Source: Williamsia sp. DF01-3 (GTDB taxonomy: Bacteria > Actinomycetota > Actinomycetes > Mycobacteriales > Mycobacteriaceae). Taken from it: a stretch of DNA of 64,000 nt. The notes beneath the pieces are model-generated. The model searched no databases. It saw only the letters and a program-made list of their open reading frames with translations, and had not been told where the DNA came from. Positions within the stretch are counted from its first letter, which is position 1. Every line of letters starts with the position of its first letter. Below, piece after piece: positions 30,239 through 39,210 of this stretch. Where the stretch lies: the NCBI RefSeq assembly GCF_023051145.1, contig NZ_JALKFS010000005.1, positions 4,295,733 to 4,359,732 of the forward strand. The letters are read 5' to 3'. The translations under genes were made by a program, and so were the position numbers.

Positions 30239-31147
30239 ATGCCCCCTCCACGATCACAGCGCCGGGAACCGTCTTGTGTCTCCGTGATCATCCCGGTCAG
30301 AAACGGCATGCCCTACCTGATCGAGCAGATGAAAGCTCTTGCCGCCCAGGATTATCAAGGCGGCTGGGAGGTGGTGATCAGCGACAACGGTTCGACCGAC
30401 GGATTACGCGAATTCATCGATGGCCCAGCGATCCCCGACGGTCTCCACGTCGTCTACGTCGACAGTTCTGCGGTGCCGGGGGCGTCGCATGCGCGTAATG
30501 CGGGCGCCGAGGCCGCCCGAGGTGATTTCCTCGCGTTCGTCGACAGTGATGACCGGGTACGCCCACACTGGCTCAGCAGCATGGCGGCCGCCGCTGAAGC
30601 CGCCGACCTCGTGTCGGGATCCCTCGACACCGAGGCGCTCAACTCCCCTGAGGTTCGGATGTGGCGGCCGATCCCTTTGCCCGAAGACGGTTGGCCGGTA
30701 CCGGGCTGGTATCCGACCGCCATCGGCGCGAACATGGGCGTGTGGCGCGATGTCCACGACCGTATCGGCGGATTCGACGAGACCTTTGTCCACACGGCCG
30801 AGGACAACGACTACGTATGGCGCGCACAACTGGCTGGGTACGTGCTCGTACACAGCCCTGAAGCCCTACTCGACTACCGACTGCGCAACACTTACCGGTC
30901 TCTGTGGAAACAGATCTACATCTATGGCCGGGGGGCGGCGCAGATCCATTCCCGCTACCGGAAGATGGGTTTCACCCAATACAACCGGCCGCTGCTGTTC
31001 CCGCTGGTGGTGACGTCGCTCGCACTTCGCAATCCTCTTTTGCCGCAAGCAGTCACCCGCATGAACACCGGTCGGTGGATTTATCACGTCGCTCACGAGG
31101 CAGGCAAGATCCGCGGCGGGATCACCCACCGCATGCTGTGCTTGTGA
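30239..31147 (+). CDS. Family 2 glycosyltransferase
   Basis: 302 residues, GT-A fold family 2. Visible: the VSVIIPVRNG start, a DNGSTDG nucleotide-binding segment, the metal-binding DSDD (AFVDSDDRVRP), and a TAEDNDYVWR segment matching the catalytic ED motif. No clear membrane span, so probably cytoplasmic or membrane-associated. Last gene of the plus-strand group; position suggests it glycosylates the NRPS product, as in mycobacterial glycopeptidolipid loci (inference). It ends convergent with another glycosyltransferase 30 bases away; nothing is seen in that gap. Confidence 0.88.
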   Translation: MPPPRSQRREPSCVSVIIPVRNGMPYLIEQMKALAAQDYQGGWEVVISDNGSTDGLREFIDGPAIPDGLHVVYVDSSAVPGASHARNAGAEAARGDFLAFVDSDDRVRPHWLSSMAAAAEAADLVSGSLDTEALNSPEVRMWRPIPLPEDGWPVPGWYPTAIGANMGVWRDVHDRIGGFDETFVHTAEDNDYVWRAQLAGYVLVHSPEALLDYRLRNTYRSLWKQIYIYGRGAAQIHSRYRKMGFTQYNRPLLFPLVVTSLALRNPLLPQAVTRMNTGRWIYHVAHEAGKIRGGITHRMLCL

Positions 31148-31177
31148 GTCCGTCGGGGCTCGAGAGTTCGACGACGG

Positions 31178-32080
31178 TCAACGGTGGGCGCGGGGAGTGA
31201 GCCGAGTCTGTGGCGGCCGGATGAGGTTCCGGATCGTGAATCGCCGCGAGACGGGATCGTATGCCCGAAAGGGCACCCAGTTGATCAGATAGAAGGGCAT
31301 GGCGACGACAAGCATCTGCACCACCGCCTTCGCTCGCTCCCTGGGCAGCCCATGCACTTTGAAGGTCCGCTGATCTCGCAGGCAGTACCTGAAGTATGCC
31401 GGGGGCGGGGTGAGGAAACGCCGGCCGGAGATTGTTGCGTCGGCACCGGGGATCAGACCGATTCGGACACCGCTCCGCTTGAGGCACAGGGTCAGATCGA
31501 GATCCTCGAACACGTCCGAGCGCATACAGCTGCACGAACGCGCCTGACCCCACGCCGTTTTTGTCATTGCCATGTTCGACCCGAACAACCGCTGAAGATC
31601 TGGCCCCTCGGACCCGGGCCGCTCCGACATCGCGGCCAGCTTCGCCCGGGCGTCGTCGGTGATACCGATGTGTGATCGCCGAAAGCGATCTTGGAACGGC
31701 AGATCATGAGAAGTGCACAACCCGGTGCCCGCTTCGTAAACGTCACCGTACTGGTCGAAGAACTCTTTGATCGACTGCGCCCACCCTGGACCGACGCGCG
31801 AATCGGCATCGATGCGAGCGAGCACATCCCCACGGGCATTGTCGAAACCGACTGTGCGGGCGTGAATCACGCCTTGTTCGGTGGCCACCACCGACCGGAA
31901 CTTGCCGTACTTCGAAGCGAATTCCTCAACAAGCGAAGCGGTTTCATCAGTCGAGTTGTTGTCCACCACCACGATCTCGTACAGGTGGGTCAGTTGCGGT
32001 ACCAAGCTGTCGAGGCAACCCCTGAGAGTCTCGGCCTCGTTGTAGGCCGGGATCACGACGGTCAACCGAGATTCGTCCAT
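31178..32080 (-). CDS. Family 2 glycosyltransferase next to mftG
   Basis: 300 residues, GT2: VVIPAYNEAE start, VDNNSTDET, metal-binding DADSR, and C-terminal RRFLTPPPAYFRY with a hydrophobic segment near VVQMLVVAMPFYLINWV that may associate with the membrane. Start taken at ATG 32080 (MDESRLTVV), preceded by GGTGGGG; an upstream ATG at 32116 would add 12 residues. It follows mftG by 57 bases on the same strand, so it may be read with the mycofactocin operon, but it could equally belong to the lipopeptide side. Confidence 0.85.
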   Translation of the reverse strand: MDESRLTVVIPAYNEAETLRGCLDSLVPQLTHLYEIVVVDNNSTDETASLVEEFASKYGKFRSVVATEQGVIHARTVGFDNARGDVLARIDADSRVGPGWAQSIKEFFDQYGDVYEAGTGLCTSHDLPFQDRFRRSHIGITDDARAKLAAMSERPGSEGPDLQRLFGSNMAMTKTAWGQARSCSCMRSDVFEDLDLTLCLKRSGVRIGLIPGADATISGRRFLTPPPAYFRYCLRDQRTFKVHGLPRERAKAVVQMLVVAMPFYLINWVPFRAYDPVSRRFTIRNLIRPPQTRLTPRAHR

Positions 32081-32137
32081 GGCCCCACCGTAGCCACCGG
32101 CGTTGACGGAGGACAACCGGACATTCAGGTGGGTAAA

Positions 32138-33457
32138 TCAGTAGATCAGATCCATGATGCGAGTCGCGACCATCATGACGGTCGCGTGCGGCCCCGACGA
32201 GCCGGCCGTCGGCAGGATGGAGGCATCGATCACCCTCAGACCATCGACCCCGTTCACCGCACCGGCCCAGTCCGTGCCCACACCCATCGGCAGTGTGCCC
32301 CAGGCGTGCTGTGAGGTCCTCAGTACCGGATCGATCTGAGCACTCCCCTTCCCCGCGTACACGGAGAAGTGATCACTTTCGAGCATCCCCCGCAGTCGCT
32401 CGGCCCACACGCCCAGGGTGCGCGTGTCAGCGCCGTCGAGCTCACCGAGGTCGACCTGCAGGCCGTGCGTCGCATCCCACGAAAGGGATCCGGCACCGTG
32501 CGGACGCATCAGGGCTGCCCCGAAAGCCGGCACCGTCGCCGGCAGACCGTCGATGAAGTCGGCGAACTCCCCTCCGTAACAACGTAACTCGACACCGTCG
32601 GAGGTGTGCACCACGGACTGCAGCAACGCCGGGGGTTTCGCGACGGGCAGCGCCGCGGGGCTGAACCGCACGAGCACTTCGCGATGCTCCCACACATCCA
32701 GGCTGTGAATCTGCACGCCTGGTGACCGGATCAGCAGCTCTGCAGTCCCCAGGGTTCCGGCACAGACAATCACTTCGTCAGCAGCGAACACATCGTCACC
32801 GACGGCGACTCCCGTGACGCGCCCTCCCCGCACCACGAGCTCGGTGGCCGCGGCGCCGGTGAGCAGACGCAGACCCGACCGGCCGCCATCGTCAGTCATC
32901 CAGTGCGCTGCCGACCGACGTAAGGGGCCGTCCCGATTCGAACGCACCCGGTTGATCCCCACATCGGTCCACGGCGCGTCGACACGGGCAAGACCCTCTG
33001 ATTCCCAATGACTCTCGAACGCCTCGGCATACCCACCGATCTCATCGTCGGCAAATGCCGAGACATGCATCGAGCCGCCGCCCTGCACGCCACCATCAAG
33101 ACTGTCGTAGGTGTCGCCGATGACCGGCATCGGCCAGATCTCCTCGGACCAGCCGGTGAAATCCGAACGATGCCAACGCAGGAAGTATCCGCCGTTGACC
33201 ACCGACGAGCCGCCCACACCGCGCCCTCGGGGTAGGTCGAACCCCTGCCTGCTGCGATACCGCGCCACCCGGTCCGAACCCGGTCCAATCGGAAGTCGGT
33301 CCAGGCGCAGCGCGGATGGCCCCGGTGAACCGGGCCCAGCCTCTAGCCACAGGACCCGCCGATCCGGATCTCGCGAAAGGCGCTCGGCGACAACACTCCC
33401 GCTGCTGCCAGCGCCGACAACGATGACGTCCGCGCCGACTTCGGCAGCTCCCCTCAT
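32138..33457 (-). CDS. mftG: Mycofactocin-associated GMC oxidoreductase
   Basis: 439 residues from ATG 33457, four bases after the mftF stop. FAD-binding GAGSSGS near residue 15, GMC signature GRGVGGSSVVNGGYFLRW, and the C-terminal region with the catalytic histidine area (SQHAWGTLPMG, then GSSGPHATVMM). MftG is the member of the mycofactocin locus that reoxidises reduced mycofactocin and passes electrons towards respiration (known from mycobacteria). Upstream extension of the frame exists but runs inside mftF and has no better start. Confidence 0.9.
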   Translation of the reverse strand: MRGAAEVGADVIVVGAGSSGSVVAERLSRDPDRRVLWLEAGPGSPGPSALRLDRLPIGPGSDRVARYRSRQGFDLPRGRGVGGSSVVNGGYFLRWHRSDFTGWSEEIWPMPVIGDTYDSLDGGVQGGGSMHVSAFADDEIGGYAEAFESHWESEGLARVDAPWTDVGINRVRSNRDGPLRRSAAHWMTDDGGRSGLRLLTGAAATELVVRGGRVTGVAVGDDVFAADEVIVCAGTLGTAELLIRSPGVQIHSLDVWEHREVLVRFSPAALPVAKPPALLQSVVHTSDGVELRCYGGEFADFIDGLPATVPAFGAALMRPHGAGSLSWDATHGLQVDLGELDGADTRTLGVWAERLRGMLESDHFSVYAGKGSAQIDPVLRTSQHAWGTLPMGVGTDWAGAVNGVDGLRVIDASILPTAGSSGPHATVMMVATRIMDLIY

Positions 33458-33461
33458 CAGG

Positions 33462-34966
33462 TCATCGAGGGGCGACGCGGGGGCGCGCTTTGGTCGACAC
33501 CGTATTACTGATCCGCGGATAGAGTGCGTCGATGCTGCGGCCGGCAAGCGCCCCCTGCCACAAACCTGCGCCGTAGGCCAGATCGTCGAGCCGTTTGAGC
33601 ACCATGAACCGCCACCAGCCGACGCGTGCACCGGGCTCGGGGTTCACCAGCTCCAACCGGACCCACTCGTATGCTGCCTCCCCGACCGCAACGGTGAGCA
33701 GCAGCAGCCGAAAACGCTTGGACACCAAGGCGAGGAGAATCGACAGCGGCCAATAGTGGCGACACATCGCAGACGCCGACTGCAACACCCCGAATCCCAC
33801 CGACTGCGCTGTCAGTTTGGCGGCCGTGCGGGCGGCATCGGGCATCGACGACACCCGGCGATGCAGCCGCCCGCCGATCACTCCGAAGACGGCGAGCGCG
33901 GCCATGACCCCCCAGGCCGTCCCCGTGACCAGCGCCGCCATCGCTGCCGCCATGGGAACGGTGAGGGCCAAGGGAGCACCCATGCCCGGATGACGGCCCG
34001 ACAGCAGCGCCGCGCCGGTCCCGTAATACCGTTTGCGGTCGAGGCTTTTGGAGAGACGATGCCGGTGGTCGTGGGCGACGGTGGCGATGGGGTCGTATCG
34101 CAGCGACCACCCGTCCGCATGGAGCCGCCAGCACAGGTCCACGTCCTCGGCAACCTCCATCGACTCGTCGAATCCGCTGAAGCAGTTGCGGCGCACGATC
34201 ATTGCCGCGCTGGGGACGTAGGGAATGCGCGACCGGGGCGCCACCGGACCTTCTCGGCGGCCCATGTCGAGGGAAGAACACAGCGCCTCGTACCGCGAGG
34301 TGGCGCCGCCGCCCGGCTCGAGCGCGACAATTCGTGGCGCTGCCAGGGCGACCTTCGGGTCCGAGAAGTGGCCGAGCAACTTGGTGAGCCAATCATGCTC
34401 TGGCACGACGTCGGAGTCGAGAAAGGCCAGCAACTCGGTGTCCGCGTGGGCGGCTCCCCTGTTCCGCGCCGCTGCGGGTCCACGACTGCGCTCGAGGCGG
34501 ATCACCTGGGCGCCTGGCGCCTCGATCGGTACGGTCGACCCGTCGTCGACCACGATGACCTTGTGACCGGCCAGACCCGGTAACAGCCGGTCGATTCCGG
34601 ACTGGTTGTCGCGCACCGGGACCACCACGGTGACGTCGGTGTCGGTCGGGCCGAACATCGGCCGTGGGTGACCGACGCCGGCATCGAGCAACTTCCTGGC
34701 CAGTTGCGACGTGGTGCGGTCGTGCACCGTGAGCCGTCCGTCGGCGTCGAGTAGGCCGCCGGCCAGCTCGGACAGGTTCAGGAGACGGGTCGGCGATCCC
34801 CCGATGATGTGGCGACGGTCGTCGGAGATCATGCAGCGCGGATCGAGCTGCACCTGAAATCCGGGGGCGGGACCGCGACGTCGGGATCGACCGGTACGTC
34901 GACCTGCGATCCGTCCGGGTCCCCACCTTCGTCTTCGCGCTCATCCTGCCGACTTCCGGCGATCAC
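33462..34966 (-). CDS. mftF: Mycofactocin glycosyltransferase, frameshifted near the start
   Basis: GT2 with DDGST, RGPAAARNRGAAH, FLDSD and EVAEDVDLCWRL, then membrane helices near the C-terminus. MftF adds the oligoglucose chain to premycofactocin. The in-frame part begins at GTG 34853, but the better start is GTG 34966, which overlaps the mftE stop (GTGA). From there the frame runs to VAVPPP and is then one base out; restoring one C in the C5 run (34863-34867 on the plus strand) gives VPPPGFQVQLDPRC and a continuous ~501-residue protein. As written, the upstream frame stops after about 45 codons. A sequencing undercall is the simplest explanation. Confidence 0.88.
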
Positions 34967-35688
34967 GTGAGCATCCCGTTCGAGTCAGGCTCCCACCGAC
35001 CGACAGCGTCGGCCAGCCGCACGGCCATGTCGCTGAGCATTCGCCTCCCTTCGGCGGCCGAAGCCGCCATCGGATCGCCGAGTATCCCGTTGTCACTCAC
35101 AGCTGCCACTCCCCCTGCGCGCATCGATGCCATCAATTCGGACACCGGAGTCACGTTGCCGCTGACCATCTCTTCGACGCGCACGGCCATCGGCGAGATG
35201 TGCAGCAACAGCGACGTTTCCGTGTAACCGGCATGTGCGTCGGCGCCCGGTGAGGCGCATCCGAACCATGCCACTTCCCGACCCTCGGTGCGCAGTTGCG
35301 ACACCGCCGACAACAACGTTCTCCCGTTGCCACCATGGGCGTTCACGAACACCAACCGGGCCGCCCATCGGCAGGCACTGCGCCCGTACTCGACCAGCAT
35401 CGAGTGCAGCACCTCGTGCCCGATCGAGATGGTTCCGGGGAATCCTTCGTGCTCCCCGGCTGCGCCGTAATTGAGTGGTGGCGCGACCATCAGGTCGATC
35501 TCATGCGCCCACGACTCCGGGCCCGATCCTGTTGCGGCATCGGCAACGGCAGTCGCTATCCGCACATCGGTGTCGAGTGGCAGGTGTGGCCCATGTTGTT
35601 CGATGGAACCCAACGGGACGAGGACCGTGGCCGACCGATCATCCAACTCGGTCCAGCTTCGGAAGCCGAGCCCGCCCGAAGGTGTCAT
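34963..35688 (-). CDS. mftE: Mycofactocin peptidase, creatininase family
   Basis: 241 residues. Metal-binding motif LGSIEQHGPHLPLDTD near residue 26 and the family segments NYGAAGEHEGFPGT and NAHGGNGRTLL are present. MftE cleaves the modified MftA to release the C-terminal Val-Tyr-derived unit (known). First gene of the mftE-F-G series, divergent from the racemase gene 161 bases away; the stop overlaps the likely mftF start. Confidence 0.93.
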   Translation of the reverse strand: MTPSGGLGFRSWTELDDRSATVLVPLGSIEQHGPHLPLDTDVRIATAVADAATGSGPESWAHEIDLMVAPPLNYGAAGEHEGFPGTISIGHEVLHSMLVEYGRSACRWAARLVFVNAHGGNGRTLLSAVSQLRTEGREVAWFGCASPGADAHAGYTETSLLLHISPMAVRVEEMVSGNVTPVSELMASMRAGGVAAVSDNGILGDPMAASAAEGRRMLSDMAVRLADAVGRWEPDSNGMLT

Positions 35689-35849
35689 TCGGACAATGGT
35701 AGACCGTTGCCGCTTCGCCCCGAAGGGCTTTGCCGCCCGAGCATTCGCTCGGGACCTGGTTTACTTGGCACCCGACAGTATTTGGATGTGACGCTCTGCG
35801 CCCGCCGGGTGGCGTGCGTGGTGGACCACTCGACGATGAGGTGCGATAC

Positions 35850-36941
35850 ATGGCAAAGAACGGACCGCTGAGCGGAATACGCGTGATCGAGTTCGCAGGC
35901 ATCGGCCCCGGGCCGCACGCAGCGATGATGCTGGGAGATCTGGGCGCAGACGTCGTGCGGATCGAGCGCCCCGGCAAGCTTCCCAAAGAGGGACAAGTCG
36001 CCGACCAGCTCTTGCGCAACCGCACGGTGGTCGAGGCGAACTTGAAAGATCCCACGGACAAAGAGGCGATCATGAATTTGATCGCCAGGGCCGATGTCGT
36101 CATCGAAGGCTTCCGTCCCGGCGTCACCGAACGCCTCGGTTTCGGTCCCGATGATGTCGCGGCCGTCAATCCCCGTGTGGTTTACGGACGGATGACAGGG
36201 TGGGGCCAGGACGGCCCGCTGTCGCAGGTGGCCGGCCACGACATCAACTACATCTCGCTGACCGGCCTGCTGCATGCCGTCGGCCGGGCCGACGAGGTGC
36301 CCACCCCACCGCTCAACCTGTTCGGCGACTTCGGCGGCGGATCCATGTTCCTCGTGCAGGGAATCCTGGCGGCGCTCGTGGAGCGCGAGAAGTCGGGCAA
36401 GGGCCAAACCATCGACGCCGCAATGGTTGACGGCGCATCGGTGCTCGGCCAGATGATGTGGGCGTTCCGCGGTACGGGTCTGTGGGGCAATGAGCGCGGA
36501 GCCAACCTGCTAGACACCGGCGCCCCGTTCTACGACGTCTACGAGACCTCCGATGGAAAGTACTTCGCCGTGGGCGCCATCGAGCCGCAGTTCTATGCCC
36601 TCCTGCTCGACGGGATGGGACTCGCCGATGACGAGACACTCCCCGACCAGCTCGACATGCCTCAGTGGCCGGCCATGAAGATCCGCTTTGCCGAGGTGTT
36701 CAAGTCCAAGACCCGCGACGAGTGGACCGCGATCTTCGACGGAACGGACGCGTGCGCCACGCCGGTACTCGACTGGGAAGAGGCCCCGCAGAACAAGCAT
36801 CTGGCCAGCCGCGGGTCCCTGGTGGAGATCGACGGTGTCATGCAAGCCTCTGTCGCACCGCGCTTTTCGCGGACAGTGCCCGACACACCCGCCGCACCGG
36901 CCCGCACCGCAACCGATCCCGCGACGCTCTGGCAGGACTGA
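35850..36941 (+). CDS. mcr: Alpha-methylacyl-CoA racemase, CaiB/BaiF family
   Basis: 363 residues, typical of mycobacterial MCR. Segments [31 protein letters not shown], the [11 protein letters not shown] stretch carrying the catalytic aspartate region, and [12 protein letters not shown] are characteristic. It epimerises the 2-methyl branch of acyl-CoAs, as needed for beta-oxidation of cholesterol side chains and methyl-branched lipids. Start ATG 35850 has GAGG eight bases upstream. It stands alone on the plus strand between two halves of the mycofactocin genes, which supports a link between mycofactocin and steroid or branched-lipid oxidation (inference). Confidence 0.9.
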   Translation: MAKNGPLSGIRVIEFAGIGPGPHAAMMLGDLGADVVRIERPGKLPKEGQVADQLLRNRTVVEANLKDPTDKEAIMNLIARADVVIEGFRPGVTERLGFGPDDVAAVNPRVVYGRMTGWGQDGPLSQVAGHDINYISLTGLLHAVGRADEVPTPPLNLFGDFGGGSMFLVQGILAALVEREKSGKGQTIDAAMVDGASVLGQMMWAFRGTGLWGNERGANLLDTGAPFYDVYETSDGKYFAVGAIEPQFYALLLDGMGLADDETLPDQLDMPQWPAMKIRFAEVFKSKTRDEWTAIFDGTDACATPVLDWEEAPQNKHLASRGSLVEIDGVMQASVAPRFSRTVPDTPAAPARTATDPATLWQD

Positions 36942-36957
36942 CCGACCAGACACACGA

Positions 36958-36992
36958 ACAACGGCCCATCCCCGTGCGGGGTGGGCCGTTGT
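36958..36992. terminator. Bidirectional hairpin between racemase and SDR
   Basis: Stem of 15 pairs with one bulged T (ACAACGGCCCA-t-CCCC against GGGG-TGGGCCGTTGT) around a GTGC loop. It sits between two converging stops (36941 and 37017), so it can serve both transcripts. Confidence 0.75.
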
Positions 36993-37016
36993 CGTATCCG
37001 TCGGCTGTGTGGCCGA

Positions 37017-37829
37017 CTAGACCTTGGTGGCGCCCATGTCCACCTCGATGGCGGAGGCGGTGATGAACTTGGCGCGGGCGGAGCACAGGTACATCACCGC
37101 GTCGGTGATGTCGCCCGACTTGGCCATACCGGGCAGGATCGGCTCGAAGTGCGCCTTGTACTCGGGCATCTCGAACACCTTGAAGGCGTCGGCATCTTCG
37201 ATGCACATCGGGGTCTCGACGCCGTAGGGGTGAACGGTGTTGACCCTGATCTTGCTGCGGCCCAGCTCTTTTGCGGTTGTGTGCGCCAGCCCGACCAGGG
37301 CATGTTTGGACGCCGAGTAGGACGCCTGCATCGGCATCGACTTGATCCCGGCAACGGAGCTGATGATCACGATCGAGCCTCCGTTGCCCGCCTCGAGCAT
37401 CGCCGGGATGGTGGCCTTGAGCGTTTTCCAGGATCCGTTCACGTTGACATCGATGACGTCCATGAACTGGCTCTCGGTCATCTCGTGGACGCTGCCCCAG
37501 GTGAGCACACCGGCATTGACGATGACGTAGTCGAGCCGGCCGAATTGGGCGACGCCGTCAGCCACGAGCTGCTGCTGGCCCGCCAGGTCACGGGTATCGA
37601 GTTGGCGGGCAAGAATATTGCCCCCCGCGGCCTTGACCTGGCGCACGGTCTCTTCCATGTCTTCGGCGGTGGCCACCGGGTACCCGATCTTGGTGACCTC
37701 ACCACATACGTCGAGTCCGATGACCGACGCGCCTTCTTCGGCGAATCGGATCGCGTGACTGCGGCCCTGCCCGCGGGCGATGCCCGTGATGTAGACGACC
37801 TTGCCGTCGAAATCTCCCATATCGGCCAC
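37017..37829 (-). CDS. Mycofactocin-coupled SDR dehydrogenase
   Basis: 270 residues. Short-chain dehydrogenase with TGIARGQGRSHA cofactor motif, NAG, active-site S...YSASK, and the extra segment after strand 2-3 (ATAEDMEETVRQVKAAGG) that marks the SDR subfamily found in mycofactocin genomes; such enzymes keep a tightly held NAD that needs mycofactocin for turnover (known for the family). The alcohol substrate is not shown. It has its own 96-base upstream region with a KstR-like operator, so it is probably regulated apart from mftD. Confidence 0.88.
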   Translation of the reverse strand: MADMGDFDGKVVYITGIARGQGRSHAIRFAEEGASVIGLDVCGEVTKIGYPVATAEDMEETVRQVKAAGGNILARQLDTRDLAGQQQLVADGVAQFGRLDYVIVNAGVLTWGSVHEMTESQFMDVIDVNVNGSWKTLKATIPAMLEAGNGGSIVIISSVAGIKSMPMQASYSASKHALVGLAHTTAKELGRSKIRVNTVHPYGVETPMCIEDADAFKVFEMPEYKAHFEPILPGMAKSGDITDAVMYLCSARAKFITASAIEVDMGATKV

Positions 37830-37866
37830 TGCCTCCGTCGATCTGAACGTGGGTTGAGTACCACGT

Positions 37867-37895
37867 CACGTTACAGCAAACTGTAACGTGTTCTA
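37867..37895. promoter_or_regulatory. KstR-like site within a 10-bp inverted repeat, SDR promoter
   Basis: CACGTTACAG (37867-37876), four bases, then CTGTAACGTG (37881-37890), a perfect repeat. Overlapping it, TGTAACGTGTTCTA (37882-37895) fits the KstR consensus TNNAACNNGTTNNA exactly. The site is about 53 bases upstream of the SDR start. A TetR-family repressor binding here is likely; whether it is KstR or a relative needs binding data. Confidence 0.6.
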
Positions 37896-37925
37896 GTCGA
37901 ATCACCCTGCCGGAGGCGCCGGGCT

Positions 37926-39113
37926 CTACGAGGTGGTTTCGCCGAATCGCTTCTCGAAGCCTTCGGGGATGATGATGTCGTCGCGGGTGAGGTCGTGAAT
38001 GCTTCGGCGGCCCAGTCCCATCAGTGCCGAGTCGATTCCGCCGCGCATGATGTCGAGGACGTTCTCGACACCGGTCTGGCCGTTGGCGGCCAGGCCCCAG
38101 AGGTAGGCGCGGCCGATCATCACGGCGTCGGCACCGAGGGCGAGAGCCTTGACGACGTCGCTGCCGCGCCGCACCCCGCCATCGAGGAGTACCTCGATGT
38201 CCTTGCCGACGGCGTCGGCGATCGGTCCGAGCATGCGGATGGTCGCCGGGGTGCCGTCGAGGTTGTTGCCACCGTGATTGGAGACCGAGATGGCTGTGGC
38301 CCCGATGTCCACTGCGCGTTTCGCGTCGTCGATGCGGGTGATGCCCTTGACCATGAACGGCCCGCCCCACTCCTCGCGCAGCCACTGCAGGTCTTCCCAC
38401 CGCGGCGGCGCGGTCTGCATCCACTGCCCGTATGCGCCGAAGAAGGTCGGTGCCTGCTGCGCCTTGTCCACCACGTTCGGCGCGGTGAGGTCGGGGATGA
38501 TGGGCTTGCCCTTGTTGAACCAGTCCCAGGCATAACGCGGTCGCATCGCGATCTCGGGAGCCAGCTTCATCAGGGCCTTGAGGTCGACCTTCTCCGGGAT
38601 CTCGGGGCTCCCCCAGTCACGTCCCATCGAGAACGACCAGTCCGTGGTGACGATGAGACCTTTGGCGCCGGCCTCGCGGGCCCGTTCGGCGCGCTTGAGG
38701 ATGTCCTCGCGTGAGTTGAGCCAGTAGGCCTGGAAGAAGATCTTGTCGTTGACAGCGGTGACTTCTTCGATCGGCTTGGAGGCGAAGCTCGACAGACCCA
38801 TGGCGGTACCGCGGGCGGCTGCTGCCCGCGCCACGGCGACCTCGCCTTCCTTGTCGACAGCCTGGACACCGGTCGGTGAGATCATCACCGGCATCGAGAT
38901 GTCCTGCCCCATAACGGTTGTCGACAGTTCCCGCTCGGCATGCGCGCCGACGACGTGGGGTGCGAACCCGAGTTCGGCAAACGCATCCACGTTGTCGTTG
39001 ACCGTGATGCCCTTCTCGCTTCCGGCGATCAGTGACGAATACACCGACTTGGGAAGTCGCTTCTTCGCTCGCCGCTGGGCTTCGGCGACACTCTCGAACC
39101 AGGGATTGACCAT
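37926..39113 (-). CDS. mftD: Premycofactocin synthase, FMN-dependent
   Basis: 395 residues of the lactate/glycolate oxidase (alpha-hydroxy-acid dehydrogenase) family. Visible: PVMISPTGVQ, the VTTDWSFSMGR region, VKGITRIDDAKRAVD, the active-site SNHGGNNLDGTP, and GGVRRGSDVVKALALGADAV. MftD deaminates and oxidises the released dipeptide-derived unit to premycofactocin, creating the redox-active keto-amide (known). It follows mftC by 97 bases on the same strand. Confidence 0.95.
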   Translation of the reverse strand: MVNPWFESVAEAQRRAKKRLPKSVYSSLIAGSEKGITVNDNVDAFAELGFAPHVVGAHAERELSTTVMGQDISMPVMISPTGVQAVDKEGEVAVARAAAARGTAMGLSSFASKPIEEVTAVNDKIFFQAYWLNSREDILKRAERAREAGAKGLIVTTDWSFSMGRDWGSPEIPEKVDLKALMKLAPEIAMRPRYAWDWFNKGKPIIPDLTAPNVVDKAQQAPTFFGAYGQWMQTAPPRWEDLQWLREEWGGPFMVKGITRIDDAKRAVDIGATAISVSNHGGNNLDGTPATIRMLGPIADAVGKDIEVLLDGGVRRGSDVVKALALGADAVMIGRAYLWGLAANGQTGVENVLDIMRGGIDSALMGLGRRSIHDLTRDDIIIPEGFEKRFGETTS

Positions 39114-39210
39114 GGGGTGTTGATTCCTTTTCTCACCGGCGTCGTTGCCGGGTTGTGGTGTGGGAGTTCGCCTTCGGCATCAAAGGCGACTCCGGGTGAA
39201 GCCGCGCCGT

